Below, one piece after another: positions 26,270-33,151 of a stretch of 47,239 nt of DNA. The stretch is taken from NCBI RefSeq assembly GCF_015999245.1, contig NZ_JAEAMR010000003.1:1-47239 (forward strand), read 5' to 3'. This DNA is from Streptomyces sp. AV19 (GTDB lineage: Bacteria > Actinomycetota > Actinomycetes > Streptomycetales > Streptomycetaceae). The notes under the pieces are model-generated. The model saw only the letters and a program-made list of their open reading frames with translations. It had not been told where the DNA came from and searched no databases. Made by a program: the position numbers and the translations under genes. How positions within the stretch are numbered: position 1 is the first letter of the stretch; every line of letters begins with the position of its first letter.

Positions 26270-28074
26270 GGAGCATGAACAGCGGTGCCGGGTGCCGGCG
26301 GCCGGGCGTCGCGCTGCTGGTGGCGGTGGTGTGCGGTGGTCTGCTGGCCGGCTGTGCGTCGATGCCGGACAGCGGCGAGGTCGATTCCGTCGACTCCTCG
26401 CAGCGCGCGGACGCCGACGCGCAGGTGCGCGTCTACGGCGTGCCGCCGCGCAAGAACGAGCAGCCCGGGGAGCTCGTGAAGGGCTTCCTGGAGGCGACGA
26501 CGAGCGACGAATCGGACTACGTCACCGCCCGGATGTACCTGGCGAAGCATGCCAGGCGGCAGTGGAACCCGACCGCGTCGACGACAGTGCTCTCGGAGAT
26601 CCCGCAGGTGCAGGTGGAGGCCGGCGGCGGGGACCGGGACGCGGGGCTGACGGTCACCCTGACCGGCAAGCAGGTGGCGCAGGTGGACGCCCAGCACGCG
26701 TACCGGCCGGACGCCCGCTCGTACCGGCAGCGCATCCACCTCACGCGCGAGGACGGCGAGTGGCGGATCGACGCGCTGCCGACCGGCCTGGTGGTGGGTC
26801 TCTCGGACTTCCAGCGCATCTACCGGTCGGTCAACAAGTTCTACTTCGCGGACCCGGTGCCGGGCGTGGGCGGGAAGGCGCGGGACGTGCTCGTCGCCGA
26901 CCCCGTCTATCTGCGCAAGCGGATAGACACTGTGACTTCGGCGGTGAAGGCGCTGCTCGACGGCCCCACAACCTGGCTGGACCCGGTGGCCGCCTCGGCC
27001 TTTCCGGCGGGCACGCGGCTGGAGGACGAGCGGCTGTCGCTCGACGACTCCAACAGCCTGAAGGTCCGCCTCAGCGCGCCGGCGGAGAAGGCCGGGCAGG
27101 ACCAGTGCCTGCGGATGGCGGCGCAGCTCTTCTACACGGCGCAGGAGTCGGCGCGGGTCGACCGGGTGACGCTGCAGAGCAAGGACGAGACGCTGTGCTC
27201 GCTCAGCCGCGGCGACGCCCGCGCCTACGGGCCGGACCAGACCGCGGGGCGCCCCGACCGGCAGTACTTCCTCGACGAGCAGCACCGGCTGGCCGGTCTG
27301 GCGGACGGGGACGAGGAGCCGCGGCGGGTGCCCGGGCCGTTCGGCGCGGATGGCGGGCTGCAGTTGCGGTCGGTGGCGGTGGACCGAGCGGAGCGCCGCG
27401 CTGCGGGTGTGTCCCTCAATGGGCAGGCGCTGCATGTCGCGGACCTGGAGGCGGGGGCTTCGCCGGGCGAGGCGCGGCTGACGGTCCGCGGTGGATCGAA
27501 GTACGGGCTGACCACGCCGAGCTGGGCGCTGGGCGATCTGTGGGTGGCTGACCAGGATCCGGACCGTCCGCGGCTGCTGCGGCTTCGCGGTGGCACGGGG
27601 GCGCCCGAGGAGGTCCCGGTGGACGGGCTCAAGGGGCAGCGGATCACCGGGGTGCGGGTCGCGGCCGACGGGGTGCGGATCGCGCTGCTGGTGGCCGACG
27701 GTGACCGGTCGGTGCTGCGGCTGGGCCGGGTGGAGCGGCAGGGGAGCGGGGGGCTGTCGGTGCGGGAGCTGCGGTCGGTCGCGCCGAAGCTGGTGGACGT
27801 CGACGCGGTGTCGTGGGCCGGCGGGAGCCGGCTGCTGGTCGCGGGGAGTGAGCAGGGCGGGCTCCAGCAGGTGGAATTCATAGACACGGACGGCTCGCTG
27901 TCCAGCACGTCGGCGCTGCCGGGCATCACGGGTGTCGGGGGCGTGGCGGCGCCGGAGGGCGCGGGCAAGGCGCAGGCGGTGCTCGCCGAGCGGGACGGCG
28001 GCATCGTGCGGCTGTTGCCGGACACCAACTGGAAGCCTGTGGCGAAGGGCTCCGCGCCGGTCTACCCGGGGTAG
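26266..28074 (+). CDS. lpqB: Lipoprotein LpqB, accessory to MtrAB
   Basis: A 602-aa lipoprotein with GerMN domain that modulates MtrAB signalling. Signal peptide with lipobox LLAGC, lipidated cysteine C30, directly followed by ASMPDSGEV. An N-terminal lipoprotein/NTF2-like part (about 35-200) includes LVKGFLEATTSDESDYVTARMYL. GerMN follows (about 210-320, LKVRLSAPAEKAG), then a beta-propeller-like C-terminal half (about 330-602, DLWVADQDPDRPRLLRL). Start GTG at 26266 has GGAGG upstream and overlaps the mtrB stop; an ATG at 26275 is the alternative. It equals Rv3244c. Confidence 0.95.
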   Translation: MRSMNSGAGCRRPGVALLVAVVCGGLLAGCASMPDSGEVDSVDSSQRADADAQVRVYGVPPRKNEQPGELVKGFLEATTSDESDYVTARMYLAKHARRQWNPTASTTVLSEIPQVQVEAGGGDRDAGLTVTLTGKQVAQVDAQHAYRPDARSYRQRIHLTREDGEWRIDALPTGLVVGLSDFQRIYRSVNKFYFADPVPGVGGKARDVLVADPVYLRKRIDTVTSAVKALLDGPTTWLDPVAASAFPAGTRLEDERLSLDDSNSLKVRLSAPAEKAGQDQCLRMAAQLFYTAQESARVDRVTLQSKDETLCSLSRGDARAYGPDQTAGRPDRQYFLDEQHRLAGLADGDEEPRRVPGPFGADGGLQLRSVAVDRAERRAAGVSLNGQALHVADLEAGASPGEARLTVRGGSKYGLTTPSWALGDLWVADQDPDRPRLLRLRGGTGAPEEVPVDGLKGQRITGVRVAADGVRIALLVADGDRSVLRLGRVERQGSGGLSVRELRSVAPKLVDVDAVSWAGGSRLLVAGSEQGGLQQVEFIDTDGSLSSTSALPGITGVGGVAAPEGAGKAQAVLAERDGGIVRLLPDTNWKPVAKGSAPVYPG

Positions 28075-28075
28075 G

Positions 28076-28130
28076 CCTGTGGATGGCCGCCACGATCCGT
28101 GTCCATGGGTTGCTCTGAGTTATCCACAGG
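28076..28130. repeat. Inverted DnaA-box-like pair between lpqB and the ComF gene
   Basis: CCTGTGGAT (28076-28084) and ATCCACAGG (28122-28130) are exact inverse copies 37 nt apart. The right copy extends to TTATCCACA (28120-28128), the bacterial DnaA-box consensus. The left copy reads CATCCACA on the opposite strand, one base weaker. The pair lies between the lpqB stop and the start of the ComF-type gene. Confidence 0.6.
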
Positions 28131-28167
28131 GGTGGCGGTGGCCGGGCCGTGGCGGCAGAGTGGGCGC

Positions 28168-28884
28168 ATGCGGGGGTGGTGGCGGGAGATCGCCGGCCTG
28201 GTGCTGCCGGCGGAGTGCGCGGGGTGCGGGGCCGGCCGGTGTGTGCTGTGCGAGGAGTGCCGCGAGGAGGTGAGGGGGCGGCCGCGGCGGGCGTGGCCGG
28301 AGCCGGTGCCCGACGGGCTTCCTCCGGTGTACGCGGCAGCGTGGTACGCGGACGCGGTGCGGGAGGTGCTGCTCGCGCACAAGGAGCGAGGGGCCCTGGT
28401 TCTGGCGGAGGCCCTGGGCGGCGCGCTGGCGGGTGCGGTGCTGAGGGCCGGTGCGGTTGGCCGGGCCCGGGACGGCGGGGACGCGGGTGCGCCCCTGATG
28501 CTCGTGCCGGTGCCTTCCGCGCGGTCGGCGGTGGCCCGGCGGGGGCACGATCCGGTGCGGCGGCTGGCCGCGGTGGCGGCCGGGGTGCTCAGGCGTGCCG
28601 GGGAGCGGGTGTGTGTGGCGGCGGTGCTGCGGCAGCGCCGGGCGGTCGCCGATCAGGTGGGGCTGGACGCCTCGGAGCGGTGCGCCAATGTCGCCGGAGC
28701 CATGGCGGCGGTCGGCGGGGTGGCCCGCCGGTGGTACGGGGACGCTCCGGTGGTGCTGGTGGACGATCTGATGACGACGGGCGCCTCGCTGATCGAGGCG
28801 GCCCGCGCGATCGGTGAGGCGGGCGGCAGGGTCGTGGGCGCGGCGGTGGTCGCGGTGCCGCCGCGGCGGGGGCGGCGCCTCTGA
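28168..28884 (+). CDS. ComF-family phosphoribosyltransferase-like protein
   Basis: 238 aa, the counterpart of Rv3242c. The N-terminus carries a cysteine cluster AECAGCGAGRCVLCEEC (about residues 15-32), likely zinc-binding, as in ComFC/GntX. A linker with YADAVREVLLAHKERG follows, then the type I phosphoribosyltransferase domain with PRPP loop VVLVDDLMTTGASL near residue 205. In competent bacteria ComFC takes part in DNA uptake; its role in Streptomyces is unknown. The ATG at 28168 matches the usual WWREIAGLVLPAECAGC start of the family. DnaA-box-like sequences lie upstream. Confidence 0.85.
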   Translation: MRGWWREIAGLVLPAECAGCGAGRCVLCEECREEVRGRPRRAWPEPVPDGLPPVYAAAWYADAVREVLLAHKERGALVLAEALGGALAGAVLRAGAVGRARDGGDAGAPLMLVPVPSARSAVARRGHDPVRRLAAVAAGVLRRAGERVCVAAVLRQRRAVADQVGLDASERCANVAGAMAAVGGVARRWYGDAPVVLVDDLMTTGASLIEAARAIGEAGGRVVGAAVVAVPPRRGRRL

Positions 28885-29250
28885 AGGGCGGGGCCGTGGC
28901 TGGACAGCAGCGAGCCGATGTCAAGTGGAACTGGCCGGTAACGCCCTTCGTTCTTCAGGGAAACGGGCGGAGAACACCTGAATGGAGGTACGCCGAGGTT
29001 AGGGGTACCGACGGGCTTCCGAGCGAGATATGTTCGGTTGTGAGGAATCGCAGGAGCTATGCCTCGTATCTCCGGAATGGCGCGTTTTGTGTGCCGTCGA
29101 AGAAGCTGGAGACGGGCGGGATGTAGATCTTGCAGCAGGGGGAGGAGGAGGTGAAACCGCCGTGTCGGTGGCTCCGGGCATCCCCGGGGTCTGATGCAAG
29201 AGGGATGCGCTCCGCATCGTCGGCGGAGTGATCCGGGAACGGAGTTCTGC
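28885..29250. other. Long leader/promoter region of hpf
   Basis: 366 bp without a recognised gene and clearly lower in GC than the coding DNA around it. GGGTAC at 29003-29008 fits the -10 of Streptomyces stress sigma-B-type promoters, but I see no clear -35. GGATGCG-CTC-CGCATC near 29203-29218 can form a small hairpin shortly before the start. A 76-codon open frame (28896-29126) is present but lacks Streptomyces codon bias. Confidence 0.5.
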
Positions 29251-29937
29251 GTGGACATCGTCGTCAAGGGCCGCAAGACAGAGGTGCCCGAGCGCTTTCG
29301 CAAGCACGTGGCCGAGAAGCTGAAGCTGGACAAGATCCAGAAGCTCGACGGCAAGGTGATCAGCCTCGACGTGGAGGTGTCCAAGGAGCCCAACCCCAGG
29401 CAGGCCGACCGCTCGGACCGAGTGGAGATCACCGTGCGCGGACGCGGACCGGTGATCCGGGCGGAAGCCGCCGCGACAGATCCCTACGCCGCGCTCGACC
29501 TGGCCACGGCCAAGCTGGAGGCGCGGCTGCGCAAGCAGCACGACAAGCGGCTCAGCCGCCGGGGCAACGGACGCATCCCGGCGAGCGAGGTCCCGGCCGC
29601 CGTCGGGGCCGCGGAGCTCGACTCGAGCGGCCGGCTCGTCACCGAGGAGACGGCCGGCGAGGTGCCGGTGACCCGCATGGGCTCGCTGGAGATCCGGGGC
29701 GAGGGCCCCGTCGTGGTCCGCGAGAAGACCCACACCGCCGCTCCGATGTCGCTCGATCAGGCGCTCTACGAAATGGAGTTGGTGGGTCACGACTTCTACC
29801 TGTTCGTCGACGCCGAGAACAAGACGCCGAGCGTCGTCTACCGGCGGCACGCCTACGACTACGGCGTCATCCACCTCAACACCGACGCGTTCGCCGAGGA
29901 GACGCCCGGCGGCGCGGGAGGGGCGCTCGGCGGCTGA
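29251..29937 (+). CDS. hpf: Long-form ribosome hibernation promoting factor
   Basis: Binds ribosomes and drives 100S dimer formation in stationary phase or stress. 228 aa, the long form. The N-terminal RaiA-like domain (1 to about 105) begins VDIVVKGRKTEVPERFRKHVAEKL and carries basic residues for 16S rRNA contact. A variable linker follows, then the C-terminal dimerisation domain (about 165-228): KTHTAAPMSLDQALYEMELVG and HDFYLFVDAENKTPSVVYRR in sequence. GTG at 29251 has GGAG six bases upstream. Followed by a strong hairpin. It lies before secA as in mycobacteria. Confidence 0.95.
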   Translation: MDIVVKGRKTEVPERFRKHVAEKLKLDKIQKLDGKVISLDVEVSKEPNPRQADRSDRVEITVRGRGPVIRAEAAATDPYAALDLATAKLEARLRKQHDKRLSRRGNGRIPASEVPAAVGAAELDSSGRLVTEETAGEVPVTRMGSLEIRGEGPVVVREKTHTAAPMSLDQALYEMELVGHDFYLFVDAENKTPSVVYRRHAYDYGVIHLNTDAFAEETPGGAGGALGG

Positions 29938-30010
29938 GCCGGGCCCCGCGGCGCCCCGGCCGGCCGCGACACGCCACGGTGACGCGGAGCCGCGGGGAAG
30001 CTGTCCGTGA

Positions 30011-30045
30011 CGGTGTCCCGGAGGCCGAGGGCCTCCGGGACACCG
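30011..30045. terminator. Perfect 16-bp hairpin after hpf
   Basis: CGGTGTCCCGGAGGCC (30011-30026), loop GAG, GGCCTCCGGGACACCG (30030-30045). It lies 74 bases past the hpf stop. No T tract, as usual in Streptomyces. Confidence 0.8.
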
Positions 30046-30180
30046 TTGTGCGGCCGTGGGAGCACCGGGCCGTCGTCCGGCATGGAATCATGGGCGGGCG
30101 GCAACGGCCGGTCCGCCGTGACCGGTTGGGACGCCGGCAGCAGTGCAACCGCGAGGCCACGGCCTTCAGGGGGAGGAACG

Positions 30181-30930
30181 ATGGCGGACAGGTTCGGACC
30201 CGTCTCCGGGCCCGGTGAGGACGGCGCCGCGGGCGCCGCCGCGGAGCGGGCCGCGGGGGCTCCGCGGGACGAGCCGATCCGGGTGCTGGTCGTGGACGAC
30301 CACGCGCTCTTCCGCCGCGGGCTGGAGATCGTCCTGGCCCACGAGGAGGACATCCTCGTCGTCGGCGAGGCCGGCGACGGGGCGGAGGCCGTGGACAAAG
30401 CCGCCGACCTGCTGCCCGACATCGTGCTGATGGATGTGCGCATGCCCCGGCGCGGCGGCATCGAGGCCTGCACCTCCATCAAGGAGGTGGCCCCCAGCGC
30501 GAAGATCATCATGCTGACGATCAGCGACGAGGAGGCCGACCTCTACGACGCGATCAAGGCGGGGGCCACCGGGTACCTGCTCAAGGAGATCTCCACCGAC
30601 GAGGTGGCGACCGCCATCCGGGCGGTCGCCGACGGCCAGTCGCAGATCAGCCCCTCGATGGCGTCCAAGCTCCTGACCGAGTTCAAGTCGATGATCCAGC
30701 GCACCGACGAGCGGCGGCTGGTCCCGGCCCCCCGCCTCACGGACCGGGAGCTGGAGGTGCTCAAGCTCGTCGCCACGGGCATGAACAACCGTGACATCGC
30801 CAAGGAGTTGTTCATCAGCGAGAACACGGTGAAGAACCATGTGCGCAACATCCTGGAGAAGCTGCAGTTGCACTCCAGGATGGAAGCTGTGGTCTACGCG
30901 ATGCGGGAGAAGATCCTGGAGATCCGCTGA
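30181..30930 (+). CDS. Orphan NarL/LuxR-class response regulator
   Basis: 249-aa DNA-binding regulator without an adjacent kinase. A disordered Ala/Gly-rich N-terminus (1-30) precedes the receiver (32-150): D39-D40, phospho-acceptor D85 (VLMDVRMPRRGG), T113 and K135 (TGYLLKEIS). All switch residues are present, so phosphorylation is plausible. The HTH (about 185-245) reads LTDRELEVLKLVATGMNNRDIAKELFI and SENTVKNHVRNILEKL in sequence. The ATG at 30181 has GGGAGG upstream. It sits between hpf and the YcaQ gene. A degenerate copy of its last 17 codons follows the stop. Confidence 0.93.
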   Translation: MADRFGPVSGPGEDGAAGAAAERAAGAPRDEPIRVLVVDDHALFRRGLEIVLAHEEDILVVGEAGDGAEAVDKAADLLPDIVLMDVRMPRRGGIEACTSIKEVAPSAKIIMLTISDEEADLYDAIKAGATGYLLKEISTDEVATAIRAVADGQSQISPSMASKLLTEFKSMIQRTDERRLVPAPRLTDRELEVLKLVATGMNNRDIAKELFISENTVKNHVRNILEKLQLHSRMEAVVYAMREKILEIR

Positions 30931-30956
30931 CTGTGCGGGTGCTCCCCCGATGGCGC

Positions 30957-31012
30957 TCCGGCTGGAGGCGGTGGCCTATGCGATGCGGGAGAAGATTCCC
31001 GAGAGCCGCTGA
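30957..31012 (+). pseudogene. Relic duplication of the 3' end of the LuxR-class gene
   Basis: The bases 30959-31012 read RLEAVAYAMREKIPESR followed by TGA, against RMEAVVYAMREKILEIR and TGA at 30878-30930. The spacing of the two stops is 82 bases, so the copy is in a different frame and cannot be reached by simple read-through. GCGATGCGGGAGAAGAT is identical in both. It looks like the remnant of a tandem paralogue or a partial duplication. Confidence 0.7.
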
Positions 31013-31034
31013 GGTCGTCCGCCGGAGGCCAGGG

Positions 31035-32240
31035 TCAGTCCAGGGCCTTCGTCAGCGCCTTCGCCAGGCCCGCGTCGTCGCACCGCTCCACGCGCACCGC
31101 GTCGCAGCCCACCCACTCCGCCGCCTCGCGCAGCGCCCGGGCCATCGGCGGCACCGCGGCGGCGCCGTCGAGCGAGACCTGCCGGGCCACCAGGGTCCGC
31201 CCTTCGCGGGCCGGGTCCACCCGGCCCATCAGCCGGCCGCCGGCCAGCAGCGGCATCGCGAAGTATCCGTGGACGCGCTTGGCCCTGGGCACGTACGCCT
31301 CCAGGCGGTGCGTGAAGCCGAAGATCCGCTCCGTGCGCGGCCTGTCCCAGACCAGTGAGTCGAAGGGGGACAGCAGCGTCGTGCGGTGCCGCCGGCCTTT
31401 CGCGGCGGACTCCTCGGCCAGCGCCTCCGGGTCGGCCCACGCCGGCCGTGACCAGCCCGCCACCTCGACCGGCACCAGACCCGTCTCCGCCACGACCGCG
31501 TCGACCTGCTCGCCCTTGAGCCGGTGGTAGTCCGCCAGGTCCGCCCGGGTGGCCACGCCCATCGCCGCCCCGGCCTGCGTCACCAGACGTCGTATGCACG
31601 CGGCGTCGTCCAGGTCGTCGTGGAGGAGGGCGTCGGGCACCGCGCGCTCCGCCAGGTCGTACACCCGCTTCCAGCCCCGGCGTTCGGTGCAGACGACCTC
31701 GCCGGTGTCCAGCAGCCACTCGACGGCGATCTTCGTCTCCGACCAGTCCCACCACGGCCCGCCGTTCTTCGCGCCGCCCAACTCGGTTGCCGTCAGCGGC
31801 CCCTCGGACCGGAGCCGGTCGCGCACCGCCGCGCAGGAGCGCTCGGGCTCCGCCATCACGTGCCAGCGGTGGCCGCGCGCCCGGAAGGCCCGCCGCCGGA
31901 AGGCGAACAGCGGCCACTCCTCGATGGGCAGCACGCACGCGGCGTGCGACCAGTACTCGAAGCCGTGCGCCGGCTGCGGTGCGCCCGCCCAGTACGCCCG
32001 CTCCACCGCCGTCCGGCCGACCGCGCCCAGCCGTGCGTACGGCACCAGTTCGTGCGAGCGGGCCAGCACCGAGATCGTGTCCAGCTGGACCGCCCCCAGC
32101 CGGCGCAGCACGCCGCGCACCCCCGCCCGGCGGTCGGGGGCCCCGAGCAGGCCCTGGGCGCGCAGCGCCATGCGGCGTGCCTCGTCGGCGGAGAGACGGA
32201 CGGTGGCCCCAGGGCCCTTGGCAGCGGCGGCAGTTGTCAT
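31035..32240 (-). CDS. YcaQ-family winged-helix DNA glycosylase (AlkX/AlkZ superfamily)
   Basis: 401 aa. HTH_42 superfamily proteins unhook interstrand crosslinks or remove bulky alkylated bases. The catalytic motif reads Q52-L53-D54 (LGAVQLDTISVLARSHE), the QxD form of E. coli YcaQ rather than the QxQ of AlkZ. Other marks are YWSHAACVLPIEEWPLF, WWDWSETKIAVEWLL (winged helix), LLSPFDSLVWDRPRTERIF and RVHGYFAMPLLAGGRLMGRVD. The ATG at 32240 lies exactly at the predicted transcription start of a RecA-NDp-type promoter (32247-32269), so the mRNA is probably leaderless and damage-inducible. It overlaps nothing and reads leftward toward the LuxR gene. Confidence 0.9.
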   Translation of the reverse strand: MTTAAAAKGPGATVRLSADEARRMALRAQGLLGAPDRRAGVRGVLRRLGAVQLDTISVLARSHELVPYARLGAVGRTAVERAYWAGAPQPAHGFEYWSHAACVLPIEEWPLFAFRRRAFRARGHRWHVMAEPERSCAAVRDRLRSEGPLTATELGGAKNGGPWWDWSETKIAVEWLLDTGEVVCTERRGWKRVYDLAERAVPDALLHDDLDDAACIRRLVTQAGAAMGVATRADLADYHRLKGEQVDAVVAETGLVPVEVAGWSRPAWADPEALAEESAAKGRRHRTTLLSPFDSLVWDRPRTERIFGFTHRLEAYVPRAKRVHGYFAMPLLAGGRLMGRVDPAREGRTLVARQVSLDGAAAVPPMARALREAAEWVGCDAVRVERCDDAGLAKALTKALD

Positions 32241-32246
32241 GCGGAC

Positions 32247-32269
32247 ACCCTAGGACCGGCCACTGACAA
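32247..32269 (-). promoter_or_regulatory. RecA-NDp/PafBC-type DNA-damage promoter of the YcaQ gene
   Basis: On the minus strand: TTGTCAGTG (32269-32261), GCCGGTCC, TAGGGT (32252-32247). This fits the known TTGTCRGTG-N8-TANNNT damage-promoter consensus at every fixed position. The -10 ends six bases before the ATG, so transcription should start on the A of ATG. GGGGCGTTGTCAGTGGCC around it is identical to the promoter at 37300-37317. Confidence 0.85.
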
Positions 32270-32296
32270 CGCCCCTGGCCACCGACGACGTCCGGG

Positions 32297-32887
32297 TCAG
32301 CCGCGTTCCGGGTAGGGCAGGTACGGGGTCGGCGAGGGCAGGCCCAGGTCCGAGGGGAGCAGCGTCGCCGTCCAGGCGTCGCGGCGCGTCCCGTTGTGCA
32401 CGATCAGGCCGCGCACGGTGCCCTGCATGCGGAACCCGCATCTGAGGGCGACCGCGCGCGAACCCGTGTTCCCCGCTTCGGCGATCCACTCCAGCCGCTC
32501 CGCGCCCAGATCCTCGAACGCCCAGCGCACGACCTCGCGGGCCGCTTCGGCGGTGTAGCCGCGCCCGCGCTGCTCCTTGGCGGTCCAGTAGCCGATCTCC
32601 GCCTGCCGGGCGGGCACGTCCAGAGCGAGCCGCATCAGGGCCATCGCACCGGCCAGCCGGCCCTCGTCCCGGGTGAACACGCCGAAGGTGTACGCGGTGT
32701 CGTCCCGCCAGCCCGCCGGACAGCTCTCCTCCACATAGGCGCGGGCGTGCCCGTCCGTGTACGGCGAAGGCACCGGTGTGTAGCGCGGGATCTCGGGATC
32801 CTGGCACGCGGCGTGCACGTCCGGGGCGTCCGACGGCAGGAAGGGGCGCAGCACCAGGCGCTCGGTCGTGAGGGATATCGCTTCCAT
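32297..32887 (-). CDS. GNAT-family N-acetyltransferase (RimJ/RimL-like)
   Basis: 196 aa, cytoplasmic acetyltransferase of the Acetyltransf_3 group that includes ribosomal protein and small-molecule acetylases. Start MEAISLTTERLVLRPFLPSDA is typical. Acetyl-CoA pyrophosphate loop EQRGRGYTAEAAREVVRWAF is near residue 105. EWIAEAGNTGSRAVALRCGF carries the conserved N-xxS element. The substrate is unknown. The ATG at 32887 is chosen because upstream in-frame sequence lacks coding character. The 264-bp gap to secA holds the divergent promoters. Confidence 0.88.
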   Translation of the reverse strand: MEAISLTTERLVLRPFLPSDAPDVHAACQDPEIPRYTPVPSPYTDGHARAYVEESCPAGWRDDTAYTFGVFTRDEGRLAGAMALMRLALDVPARQAEIGYWTAKEQRGRGYTAEAAREVVRWAFEDLGAERLEWIAEAGNTGSRAVALRCGFRMQGTVRGLIVHNGTRRDAWTATLLPSDLGLPSPTPYLPYPERG

Positions 32888-33151
32888 GCGCGCAGAGAAT
32901 GTCACAGGCGGGGAAACGGTCCGGCAACACCGTGCACCCCGGTTACCCCGGGCGGGCACTCCGCGCCCGCCCCGTTCGTTCATCGTGCGGGTGACAGCCG
33001 GTCTCGGAGATGACGGACCTCCCGGCGCGACGGGGTCCTCGCTTACGATGGCCGTTGCGGCGGGGACTGTCCCGTCGTGCCCGCGCACCCTCTCCCCGCC
33101 GGTGGCGGGGGACAGCCAGTGCCAGGCCCGACCGGCAAGGAGTCAGCCTAC

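Noticed and set aside
28896..29126. A 76-codon open frame upstream of hpf
   Set aside because: It lacks third-position GC bias and a ribosome site and matches nothing I know; treated as leader DNA.
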